Source: Olivibacter jilunii
GTDB lineage: Bacteria; Bacteroidota; Bacteroidia; Sphingobacteriales; Sphingobacteriaceae
Direction of reading: 5' to 3'
DNA length: 64,000 bases
Assembly (NCBI RefSeq): GCF_900607235.1
Contig: NZ_LR027862.1
Coordinates: 39,628 to 103,627, forward strand
The notes under the pieces were generated by a model. The model was not told the origin of the DNA and did not search any database. It saw only the letters and a list, made by a program, of their open reading frames with translations. A program made the position numbers and the translations under genes. Numbering within the stretch: the first letter of the stretch is position 1; each line of letters opens with the position of its first letter. This document shows, in pieces, positions 9,034 to 16,488 of this stretch.

Positions 9034-9738
9034 ATGAAACAATTAATCTTAGGCGTGCTATTACTGTTCACGCTAGAGGCAGTAATGGCACAAGAAAAAA
9101 CAACTAACCTATTGCCTTTCGAGACATTTGAAAAAAAGCTATTGGCTGCCGGACCTGATCCCCAAATTTTGGACGCTCGTTCTGAAGAAGAGTTTATACA
9201 AAATCACGTAAAGGGAGCGCTGAATGTATCCGATGAAAAGCAGTTTAAATCAATAGTATCGAAATTAAGAAAGGAGGCGCCCGTATTTATTTACTCTATT
9301 GGCAACGGGCGAAGTGCTAAGTTGGCTGCGGTTTTGCGCGCACTGCATTTTAAGGAGGTGTATGAATTTCCGGGAGGACTTAGTAAATGGATAGCACAGG
9401 GGAAACCCGTTGAATCGACAGTGGGAGATGGTTTGTCATTGGCAGGATTTAACGAGCAAATTACATCAGAAAAGTTGGTATTAGTTGATGTCGGATCTCG
9501 TTATTGTGGCGGATGTAAAAAACTGAAACCGATCGTGGAGAAGTTAGCGGAAGAAAATAAGGATAAACTTAAATTGGTTAATATCGAAGCCTACGATAAT
9601 AAGCAGCTAACGAAAGCGCTAGCTGTGGACGCATTACCGACACTCATCTTATACAAGGGAAAAGAGGTGGTTTGGAAAAAACATGGACTGAGTTCGGAAG
9701 AAGAAATTCTTACCGAGTTGAATAAACATAAAATTTAA
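9034..9738 (+). CDS. Exported rhodanese-thioredoxin fusion with a Ser in the rhodanese active site
   Basis: A 234-residue protein with a signal peptide ending AVMAQ (20). The rhodanese-like domain (about 25-125) has ILDARSEEEF, HVKGALNVS and then FIYSIGNGRS. The loop that normally carries the catalytic Cys has Ser 88, so persulfide transfer is unlikely. The thioredoxin domain (about 140-230) has an intact redox motif CGGC (158-161) followed by KKLKPIVEKLAEE, and the cis-Pro segment DALPTLILYKG. It lies 33 bases after the sulfatase. A periplasmic thiol-disulfide role is likely, possibly serving the sulfatase or the formylglycine-generating enzyme, whose active site uses cysteines; this partner assignment is inference. 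Confidence 0.85.
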   Translation: MKQLILGVLLLFTLEAVMAQEKTTNLLPFETFEKKLLAAGPDPQILDARSEEEFIQNHVKGALNVSDEKQFKSIVSKLRKEAPVFIYSIGNGRSAKLAAVLRALHFKEVYEFPGGLSKWIAQGKPVESTVGDGLSLAGFNEQITSEKLVLVDVGSRYCGGCKKLKPIVEKLAEENKDKLKLVNIEAYDNKQLTKALAVDALPTLILYKGKEVVWKKHGLSSEEEILTELNKHKI

Positions 9739-9742
9739 TGAC

Positions 9743-9862
9743 ATGACTTTTCAAGATATTGTTTTGTTGGCAAAAAAAATACTGGTAGGCCTTGTAGTAA
9801 CAGCCATTCCCGTGTTGATTATCTTTTTTACGATTAGCTTTTTACAAAAACTTATTGCATAG
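9743..9862 (+). CDS. Tiny single-span membrane protein (39 aa)
   Basis: The ORF begins at ATG 9743, four bases after the previous stop; the ATG overlapping that stop (9738) leads to TGA after two codons. The product has a short N-terminus with a Lys pair (AKK), then one long hydrophobic stretch (about 13-34, with a central Ala-Ile-Pro), and ends FLQKLIA. Tight spacing on both sides suggests it is a real operon member. It resembles the next small protein (hydrophobic span with a central Pro), so the two may pair in the membrane. I do not recognise the family and assign no function. Confidence 0.6.
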   Translation: MTFQDIVLLAKKILVGLVVTAIPVLIIFFTISFLQKLIA

Positions 9863-9873
9863 GAGGTATTGAA

Positions 9874-10005
9874 ATGAAATTGGAAAAAGAAGTTAAAGAT
9901 CGGATTGTAAGAAATGTCCTGCTTAGTATATTTATTTGCGCACTACCCATTTTGCTCATGTTTCTTTATTTCTATTTGACCGGTGAAAAACCTTGGGTTA
10001 AGTAG
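9874..10005 (+). CDS. Tiny single-span membrane protein (43 aa)
   Basis: The ORF starts at ATG 9874, preceded by AGGAGG at 9861-9866 with 7-base spacing. This is a full Shine-Dalgarno sequence, uncommon in this phylum, and strong support that this short gene is translated. The product has a charged N-terminal helix (KLEKEVKDRIVRN), one membrane span with a central ALP (about 15-36), and a short tail GEKPWVK. It follows the 39-residue membrane protein by 11 bases and precedes the fatty acid hydroxylase-like gene. It may be a small subunit or stabiliser of a neighbouring membrane enzyme (inference). The family is not recognised. Confidence 0.65.
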   Translation: MKLEKEVKDRIVRNVLLSIFICALPILLMFLYFYLTGEKPWVK

Positions 10006-10050
10006 ATGCGTGTAGAACTATTATCCATTATCCCTTAATGACACATTATT

Positions 10051-11007
10051 ATGATACAATTTATTGAAGCCATATTTGAAAATTTAAACACATGGGGGCT
10101 TGCGGTGCTGACGCTGATTGTCGGTATTGCTGAGTTTTCGTTAGGCCTTTACGGAAAGGAATGGAATCGAAATGAAAAAATACTTGACCTTGCCTGCTAT
10201 GCTTTGCCTAGATTGGTGACAAGGCCGTTAGTGGCTTATTTTGGGTTGAAACTTGTTCCCTTCGTTTTACCGCACGCAAAGGATGCATTTGAGTGGGTTC
10301 CCTTTTTCTGGGGCTTTGTGATTATCTGTATTTATGACGATTTGACGCAATATTGGTATCATCGGCTTCATCATGAAATCCCCTGGCTTTGGCGATTTCA
10401 TCGAACACACCATTCGGCTTCGTATATGGGAATGGCCATGGCATCCAGACAAAATATTATTTATACGATCTTTTTCTCGCAAACTTACTTAACAGTTATT
10501 TTAGTGTATTTAGGTTTAGGTTACCCTGCTTTGTTTGCAAAGGGAATAAAGTCATTGATTACTAAAATGGCACATTCGAGTATTAAATGGGATAAACCTT
10601 TTTATGAAAAAAAATGGCTTCATCCACTTGCATGGATACTTGAAAGAACGATTTCCACACCGGCAACCCATCATGCTCACCATGCAGATACAACCGATGA
10701 TGGGATAGGATATTACAAAGGAAATTTCGGTAATATGTTTTTCCTTTGGGATGTTATTTTTGGGACGGCGTTAATAACCCGGCAATACCCGAAATCTTAT
10801 GGTATTTCTCATTATGAAGGTGATGAGTGGTACGCACAGCTCCTTTGGCCCCTATTAAAATCCAGCGTGCCCGGAAGCGAATTGGCTGCACATGGCCCGA
10901 TGGTACGCGAAGACATCCAACCAAATGAGGTGGAAGTAAATAACACAAAGGAAGAAGTAACCGCACCCTTGGAAACCGACGGAATTCAACCGAGGTTCAC
11001 CGCTTAA
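10051..11007 (+). CDS. Fatty acid hydroxylase / sterol desaturase superfamily membrane enzyme
   Basis: A 318-residue integral membrane protein with hydrophobic segments at the N-terminus and middle and the diiron-type histidine clusters of this superfamily: HRLHH and HRTHH close together (about 108-124), and HHAHH (about 208-212). Members hydroxylate or desaturate lipids, sterols, carotenoids or ether lipids using di-iron and O2. Its place inside a sulfatase operon is unusual. It might act on the desulfated product, for instance the hydrophobic part of a sulfated lipid or sterol, but that is inference. The two tiny membrane proteins just upstream could be accessory. A strong hairpin follows the gene. 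Confidence 0.85.
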   Translation: MIQFIEAIFENLNTWGLAVLTLIVGIAEFSLGLYGKEWNRNEKILDLACYALPRLVTRPLVAYFGLKLVPFVLPHAKDAFEWVPFFWGFVIICIYDDLTQYWYHRLHHEIPWLWRFHRTHHSASYMGMAMASRQNIIYTIFFSQTYLTVILVYLGLGYPALFAKGIKSLITKMAHSSIKWDKPFYEKKWLHPLAWILERTISTPATHHAHHADTTDDGIGYYKGNFGNMFFLWDVIFGTALITRQYPKSYGISHYEGDEWYAQLLWPLLKSSVPGSELAAHGPMVREDIQPNEVEVNNTKEEVTAPLETDGIQPRFTA

Positions 11008-11014
11008 GCTGGTA

Positions 11015-11049
11015 ATGAGAAAGGATTTTTTAAAAAAATCCTTTCTCAT
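11015..11049. terminator. Strong hairpin after the hydroxylase gene
   Basis: A nearly perfect inverted repeat: arm ATGAGAAAGGATTTTTT followed by its complement ending CCTTTCTCAT. It begins 8 bases after the stop codon and includes T/A runs on both strands. It may end most transcription or lower expression of the downstream exporter and FGE genes; those genes still lie in the same direction 57 bases further on. Confidence 0.65.
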
Positions 11050-11105
11050 GTTAACATATTATGATAGATTTGATTCCATACTAATCAAATCAGATACTAA
11101 AAAAT

Positions 11106-12422
11106 ATGAGTGAAGGAATAACATCGGCCGAAACCGTTCTTCAGGAACAAGATTTATCGCCGGAATTACAAAATCTACCGAAGCGGAATTTTCTTACAGA
11201 GGATTGGACCGTCGTGATATTGGGTTTCATCATTATCGGCCTTGCTATTTTAGGTTTTCACGTGGAAGCACCCAAGTACAAATGGTCAGCTATTGAGAGC
11301 TTGTCTTCCGTGTTTGAAGCTGCGAACCTCCTCAAGCTATTCAAGCAGCTTATTTTTACTTTTGCGCTGCTGATTCTGGGGGGGCTGTTAACAGGTAGAA
11401 GAATAAAGCCATATTTGCTCGGTTTTCCCGTTGTATTTTTCTTAACGGCACTCGCCTTGCTATTAGCAGGCAATAAAACGATGGAAGATCTGGGATTGGA
11501 AGCCGTTATTTTCAGTCTGCTTGTAGGCCTATTGGTAGGCAATACGGTTAAACTGCCTGTTTGGCTTAAAGAAGCCTTATCGGCCGAACTTTTGGTGAAA
11601 ATAGGCTTGGTATTGCTCGGAACAAATGTGATCTTTTCCGATATCCTCAAAGCGGGTTCACTAGGCCTCATCCAATCCTTAGTTGTTGTATTGTCAGTGT
11701 GGTATTTTTCTTTTTGGCTATGTAAGAAGTTTAAGATAGATGAAGAATTGGGTTTAATGTTATCCAGTGCCGTATCCATTTGCGGGGTTTCTGCCGCCAT
11801 CGCTACATCAGGCGCTATACAAGGCGACTCCAAGAAATTATCATATGTTGTCTCTATGGTGTTAATTACGGCTATTCCCATGATGATTATCATGCCTTAC
11901 ATCGCGAATTATTTTGGTTTCTCGGAAGAAGTAACAGGAGCTTGGTTAGGCGGAAGTATCGATACCTCGGGAGCGGTGGTAGCCTCCGGTTCCCTGGTAG
12001 GCGAAACGGCGCTAAAAATAAGCACGATCGTTAAATTTTCTCAAAACGTCTTATTGGGAGTAGCTGCACTTGCTATTTCTGTTTATTGGACCTATACCAA
12101 TCATCCTGCAGGAAAGGAAGCCGCCAACAAACCGAGTTTAGGTGTCATTTGGGAACGTTTCCCCAAATTTGTTTTAGGCTTTATCGCCGCGTCTTTATTA
12201 TTTTCATTTTTCTTGCAACCCGATACGGTGGCGTCGGTAAAAGGGGATATAAAAAGTATACAAGGCTTATGGTTTGCCCTTGCGTTTACAAGTATCGGTT
12301 TAGAAACAAACTTTAAGGATTTAATCAGAGAGAATAGCAAGCGCCCATTTTGGGTTTTTCTAATCGCTCAGTTATTTAATATCATCCTTACCTTAGTACT
12401 GGCAATGCTTCTTTTCGGATAG
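11106..12422 (+). CDS. YeiH/UPF0324-family putative sulfate exporter
   Basis: A 438-residue polytopic membrane protein with about 10-11 hydrophobic segments after a roughly 35-residue cytosolic start. Family-like segments include LLVGLLVGNT, KIGLVLLGTNVIFSDI, SSAVSICGVSAAIATSGAI and LGGSIDTSGAVVASG, which match the UPF0324/YeiH group annotated as putative sulfate exporters. Placed between a sulfatase and its activating enzyme, it could export excess sulfate or sulfite once reduced sulfur is obtained. The transport substrate for this family is mostly assigned by genome context, so that role is moderate. A hairpin at 11015-11049 separates it from the upstream genes. Confidence 0.85.
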   Translation: MSEGITSAETVLQEQDLSPELQNLPKRNFLTEDWTVVILGFIIIGLAILGFHVEAPKYKWSAIESLSSVFEAANLLKLFKQLIFTFALLILGGLLTGRRIKPYLLGFPVVFFLTALALLLAGNKTMEDLGLEAVIFSLLVGLLVGNTVKLPVWLKEALSAELLVKIGLVLLGTNVIFSDILKAGSLGLIQSLVVVLSVWYFSFWLCKKFKIDEELGLMLSSAVSICGVSAAIATSGAIQGDSKKLSYVVSMVLITAIPMMIIMPYIANYFGFSEEVTGAWLGGSIDTSGAVVASGSLVGETALKISTIVKFSQNVLLGVAALAISVYWTYTNHPAGKEAANKPSLGVIWERFPKFVLGFIAASLLFSFFLQPDTVASVKGDIKSIQGLWFALAFTSIGLETNFKDLIRENSKRPFWVFLIAQLFNIILTLVLAMLLFG

Positions 12423-12487
12423 ATGAATAGGAGAAGGAATGAAATTTACGACAGGTTAAAGAAGGAGCAAACAGTGCAAGCGATATT

Positions 12488-13582
12488 ATGCAATCTATGA
12501 ACAACTATAGCAATCGATGGATTCAGGCTTTGGTAGGCGGAGCAATGATATTATCAGCCTGTAATTCAACTGCGGATAAATCAGCCAATCAAAAAGACTC
12601 CGTAGCAATGTGTGTTTCAGAAGGAATTCCTTCACGAGCTGCAGCCGTAAAAAAGACACAAGAAAACCTGTTACAAGGAGCTGATGATGCGAAGATGGTT
12701 TTTATTAAAGGAGGCTTTTTTCAAATGGGTTCAAGCGAGTTTGCTGATACCCAGCCGATTCATGAGGTGAAGGTCCATGATTTTTGGATGGATGAGCACG
12801 AGGTAACCAATGCGCAATTCGCTAAGTTTGTAGAGGCTACCGGTTACATCACCGTAGCGGAAAGGGCTCTGGACCCGGCCGACTTCCCCGGAGTTTCGAG
12901 GGATTTACTCGTTCCGGGATCGGCGGTATTCACGCCCCCCAAAGAGCCGGTAAATCTAAATAACCATCTACAATGGTGGAAGTATGTGCCCGGAGCTTCT
13001 TGGCGACAGCCTAAAGGGCCTGGGAGTAACATTAATGGAAAGGAAAACGAACCCGTTGTTCAAGTAAGCTATGAAGATGCAGAGGCATTCGCCAAATGGG
13101 CCGGAAAGCGCCTGCCCACCGAAGCGGAATGGGAATATGCTGCGCGTGCCGGACAAGTGGGAAAAAAGTATTATTGGGGGGATGAATTAAAACCGCAAGG
13201 TAAATGGGTTGCCAATACCTATCAGGGAAATTTTCCGGTGAGTAATGCCGCAGAAGATGGCTTTGCGGAGCTTGCTCCCGTAAAATCCTTTCCAGCAAAC
13301 GCATATGGTTTATATGACATGGAAGGAAATGTTTGGGAATGGTGTGCTGATTTCTATCGTCCCGATGCTTATGAGCATGCGGAGAAGGATAATCCCAAGG
13401 GCCCAAGTGATAGTTATGATCCGGCCGAACCGGGGCTGGTCAAGCGTGTCCAACGAGGCGGCTCATTTTTATGTAACGAGCAATATTGTGAACGTTACAA
13501 AGCAGGTAGCAGAGGAAAAGGAGAAGTGAGTAGTGCAAGCAATAACCTAGGCTTCAGGTGTGTACAGGATCAGGCACCTTAA
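12488..13582 (+). CDS. Formylglycine-generating enzyme (SUMF1/FGE family), lipoprotein
   Basis: A 364-residue FGE-sulfatase domain protein that converts the sulfatase active-site Cys to formylglycine. The N-terminus carries a lipobox (ILSAC, Cys 25), so it should be anchored in the periplasm or outer membrane, where the exported sulfatase is found. The catalytic domain starts MVFIKGGFFQMGSSE and includes HEVTNAQF, RLPTEAEWEYAARAG, YDMEGNVWEWCADFY and the two essential cysteines in GGSFLCNEQYCERY (Cys 329 and 334, spaced CxxxxC as in known active FGEs). Many FGE-fold proteins lack these cysteines, so this one is probably a true activator. Met codons at 12488 and 12497 are both possible starts. 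Confidence 0.92.
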   Translation: MQSMNNYSNRWIQALVGGAMILSACNSTADKSANQKDSVAMCVSEGIPSRAAAVKKTQENLLQGADDAKMVFIKGGFFQMGSSEFADTQPIHEVKVHDFWMDEHEVTNAQFAKFVEATGYITVAERALDPADFPGVSRDLLVPGSAVFTPPKEPVNLNNHLQWWKYVPGASWRQPKGPGSNINGKENEPVVQVSYEDAEAFAKWAGKRLPTEAEWEYAARAGQVGKKYYWGDELKPQGKWVANTYQGNFPVSNAAEDGFAELAPVKSFPANAYGLYDMEGNVWEWCADFYRPDAYEHAEKDNPKGPSDSYDPAEPGLVKRVQRGGSFLCNEQYCERYKAGSRGKGEVSSASNNLGFRCVQDQAP

Positions 13583-13615
13583 CAGCCCTATTGTACAGGA
13601 ATGTACAATGAATAG

Positions 13616-13660
13616 AACATCGATGAAATATTTTATAAATAAAAACATTTCATCGATGTT
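13616..13660. terminator. Convergent terminator between FGE and recN
   Basis: Inverted repeat AACATCGATGAAAT (13616-13629) / ATTTCATCGATGTT (13647-13660) with an AT-rich loop. It overlaps the last codons and stop of recN and follows the FGE gene, so it can serve both strands. A smaller inverted repeat, TTGTACA/TGTACAA, lies at 13591-13608. Confidence 0.7.
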
Positions 13661-15305
13661 TCAGCAACTCACTGGCATGTTTCAAAGCCGCTTCGCCCGG
13701 ATTGCTGCCACTTAACATTTGCGCAACCTCAACCACCCGTTCTTCGTCGCTTAGCTTCCGCATATTACTGCGTGTTACTTCTCCTGCTTCTGCTTTATAG
13801 ACTTTGTAATGGGCATTTCCCTTCGATGCAATTTGCGGTAAATGGGTGATGGCAATAACCTGCATGTGTTTAGCCATTTCTTCCATAACATTTCCGACTT
13901 TAAGGGCAACTTCGCCCGAAATACCGGTATCAATTTCATCAAAAATGATGGTTGGAAGTGCCGAACTTTTAGCAATGAGCGATTTAATGGCCAGCATCAA
14001 TCGCGACAATTCCCCACCTGAGGCAACTTTATTTAATGGCTGTGGCACCTGTCCCTTATTTGCTGTGAAAAGGAAACGTACCGTATCTGCTCCGGATAAA
14101 CGCAATGTACTTGAATCCAGCTCAATAGACAAAACACTATTTGGCATACCTACTTCTGATAACACCTCAATCACTGCTTTTTGTACCAATGGGATGGCCT
14201 TTTGTCGATTGGCCCTTAGTTCTTCGGCTAGCTTTTCACTAGCCTCACGGAGCGCATCGCTCTCTGCCTTAAGTTTTGCAATCTCCTCATCATTGGACGA
14301 GAGTTTAATAAGCTTGTTTTCCAAATCTTTCTGTATGGCTAAAAGCTCTGCAACACTGCTTACATGATGTTTCTGTTGTAATTGATAGAGTAAACTCAGG
14401 CGCTCGTTTACCTCGGTTAGACGTCCCTCATCAAAAAGAATGTGCTGCTCGGTCCGTTCTACTTCTTCCGCAATGTCCTTAATTTCTATCAAAGCACTTT
14501 GCAAGCGTTCACTTAACTCATGGAGATTACTGACATAACGCTCCGCTTGCTGTATCTGCAGTCCTGCCTCCTTCAATGAATTAATAACAGGTTGCTCCTG
14601 CTCACTTAACAAAAAGTTGGCAGCCAATAAGGCGCGCTTAATTTCTTCCGCATGGCTCAGTTGATTCTGCTCCTGTTCCAAGGCCTCCTGTTCATCGCCA
14701 TTCAATTTGGCAGCGGCCAATTCGTCATATAAAAACTGATGATAGTCGGCCTCGCTTTGCGCCTGCTTACTTTCCTCTATCAAGTCATGAAGAGCCTGTG
14801 TTACCTGTCTATATTTCCTAAAGGTTTCTTGATAGGTTTTTAAGAGCGATCCATTTTCACCAACACTATCAAGGGTCATAAGCTGAAAATCCTCTGTATT
14901 GATTTCCAAGGTAGCGTGCTGTGAGTGGATATCAATCAGCCGTTCGCCCAATGCTTTAAGGGTGCTAAGCGTAACCGGGGTGTCATTTACAAAAGCCCTG
15001 GATTTCCCATCGGCACTTATTTCCCTACGGAGGATGGTTTCAGGCTCATAATCGAGATCCTCTTCCTGAAAAAAATCACCTAGATTATATTCTTCAATTT
15101 GAAAAAAACCTTCGATTACACATTTCTGCGCCTGATTATAGAAGTATTTGCTTTCGGCTCTTTGCCCGAGAATGAGGGATAAGGCTCCTAATATAATGGA
15201 TTTCCCTGCACCGGTTTCACCCGTCAATATATTGAGCCCTTTGGCGGGACTGATATCAAGTTCATCTATTAAAGCGTAGTTTTTTATTAATAAGCGCTTA
15301 AGCAT
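13650..15305 (-). CDS. recN: DNA repair protein RecN
   Basis: A 551-residue SMC-like ATPase used in recombinational double-strand break repair. The N-terminus MLKRLLIKNYALIDEL leads to Walker A GETGAGKS (29-36). A long coiled-coil middle follows (about 150-350, rich in E, Q, L). The C-terminal half has the ABC signature NKVASGGELSRLMLAIK and Walker B TIIFDEIDTGISGEVA, then the H-loop region AITHLPQIASKG. Length is normal. It directly follows porD (21-base gap) on the same strand, a common gene pair in Bacteroidota, and shares a terminator with the convergent FGE gene. Confidence 0.96.
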   Translation of the reverse strand: MLKRLLIKNYALIDELDISPAKGLNILTGETGAGKSIILGALSLILGQRAESKYFYNQAQKCVIEGFFQIEEYNLGDFFQEEDLDYEPETILRREISADGKSRAFVNDTPVTLSTLKALGERLIDIHSQHATLEINTEDFQLMTLDSVGENGSLLKTYQETFRKYRQVTQALHDLIEESKQAQSEADYHQFLYDELAAAKLNGDEQEALEQEQNQLSHAEEIKRALLAANFLLSEQEQPVINSLKEAGLQIQQAERYVSNLHELSERLQSALIEIKDIAEEVERTEQHILFDEGRLTEVNERLSLLYQLQQKHHVSSVAELLAIQKDLENKLIKLSSNDEEIAKLKAESDALREASEKLAEELRANRQKAIPLVQKAVIEVLSEVGMPNSVLSIELDSSTLRLSGADTVRFLFTANKGQVPQPLNKVASGGELSRLMLAIKSLIAKSSALPTIIFDEIDTGISGEVALKVGNVMEEMAKHMQVIAITHLPQIASKGNAHYKVYKAEAGEVTRSNMRKLSDEERVVEVAQMLSGSNPGEAALKHASELLKHR

Positions 15306-15326
15306 CTGTATCGGATCGTGTTTTTT

Positions 15327-16250
15327 TTAAAGACTCTTTATTGTTTCGTACTTATTGCTATTTCCCGGGTCGGCCTCTGATAATATATTGATTGCCTTTA
15401 TTTTCTCCGGTCCTGTTAATCCGCCGATTAAGTTTGCCAACTCATCGGATTTGGCAGTGAAAAAAGCTTGGTTGTACATGGCCCCCTGCGCCATCCGATC
15501 TACCTTCACTAGGAGCGGTAGCAAGTCGATCAACTTTCGTTTCGAAGCATTCTGATTATCTGCCATTTTATCCAATACATCTAAATGATAACGATAAGAA
15601 AAGCTACGTAGCGGTTCATAATTATTGTCGAGCATGTTATTTACCAACCAGAAACGGTTGTTCATGCTCTCGATCGATTTCCAGCCTGCAAAATTGGCTG
15701 TCTGCGCATTGTTCAGTACGTTCTGCGCCAGTGTATAATAGGGTGTTCCACCTTTCTCACTAAACGAATCAGCGTCGAGCCCCACAATAAGGTAGGCGTA
15801 ATAGGCTAACAACGAAGTGATATTGCTTAGATATTGCTGCGCGGAAAAATCCAAGGGCTCTCCTTCTGTATAGGTGAAATCGAAGTTCTTATCGGATAAA
15901 GTAAGAATAGGGCTGTTATAGGTGGTATTGTAGACCGGTCGCGTTGAAATAATCTGCGCCTCGGCTTTGTAGTTGCTGCTACCGTCCCACTCTTTCACTG
16001 TAATAACGAAGCTGCAGTCGATACGTTCTTCAGGCAGGATTTGCTGATTACTCCATTTCTTATTATTAAGGAAGTCCGTCATTGCTTGCTGCAATACATC
16101 GAAAGCACGCTTATTGGTTGCTTGAACCTGCGGCGACAAAATCTGCACCCGCGCATTTAAGTCTTGCGCCCATGCCGGTGCCAGCGTCGCAATGCTGAAT
16201 AGAAGAAAAGAAACGAAGGTTCTTGTCATATTATACATGATTAGCATCAA
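15327..16250 (-). CDS. porD: Type IX secretion system protein PorD (DUF4835 family)
   Basis: A 307-residue exported protein matching the DUF4835/PorD family found next to recN across Bacteroidota. The signal peptide is MTRTFVSFLLFSIATLAPAWAQ; this suggests the third Met (about 8 codons inside the ORF, near 16226) is the true start rather than 16250. The start of the mature protein, DLNARVQILSPQVQATNKRAFDVLQQAMTDFLNNKKW, is typical of the family. PorD is reported as necessary for type IX secretion/gliding in Porphyromonas and Flavobacterium relatives; its biochemical role is unclear. The gene usually upstream of it (coaBC) is not here: it is divergent from fabI. Confidence 0.85.
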   Translation of the reverse strand: MMLIMYNMTRTFVSFLLFSIATLAPAWAQDLNARVQILSPQVQATNKRAFDVLQQAMTDFLNNKKWSNQQILPEERIDCSFVITVKEWDGSSNYKAEAQIISTRPVYNTTYNSPILTLSDKNFDFTYTEGEPLDFSAQQYLSNITSLLAYYAYLIVGLDADSFSEKGGTPYYTLAQNVLNNAQTANFAGWKSIESMNNRFWLVNNMLDNNYEPLRSFSYRYHLDVLDKMADNQNASKRKLIDLLPLLVKVDRMAQGAMYNQAFFTAKSDELANLIGGLTGPEKIKAINILSEADPGNSNKYETIKSL

Positions 16251-16338
16251 AGGTACGTAATAAGGTAAAATTAAAAATTAAAAATTAAAAAAGCTGACAG
16301 CAAAACTTCATCTTCCCTAAAGAGCGCTTCTCAATAGA

Positions 16339-16401
16339 TGAAACCTGCATGAGTTGCAACTCAAAAAAGATAAGAATAAATCTAAGCTCATGCAAGCTTC
16401 A
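16339..16401. promoter_or_regulatory. Double-palindrome operator-like region between porD and fabI
   Basis: TGAAACCTGCATGAG (16339-16353) pairs with CTCATGCAAGCTTCA (16387-16401), 13 of 15 positions complementary. Overlapping the first arm is a perfect 14-bp palindrome, TGAGTTGCAACTCA (16350-16363). The region lies 88 bases upstream of the fabI start in the divergent spacer, a plausible site for a lipid-synthesis regulator or a strong hairpin. No regulator for it is seen in the window. Confidence 0.45.
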
Positions 16402-16488
16402 TTGCCATTAAAAAATAGATTATTCTAATGAAAAAAAGTGTAATTTTACCCCCTTATATAAATACAGTTTACAATAAATCAAACCGAT

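Noticed and set aside
9738..9746. ATG overlapping the stop of the rhodanese-thioredoxin gene as a start
   Set aside because: It reaches TGA after two codons; the next ATG at 9743 opens the 39-residue ORF.
11258..11893. A 211-residue minus-strand frame inside the exporter gene
   Set aside because: It lies opposite a well-supported membrane protein, has no start signal and shows the composition expected of an antisense shadow.
12423..12500. A 25-codon ORF starting directly at the end of the exporter gene and overlapping the FGE start
   Set aside because: No hydrophobic, motif or repeat feature supports it, and the A/G-rich stretch is better read as the FGE translation leader.
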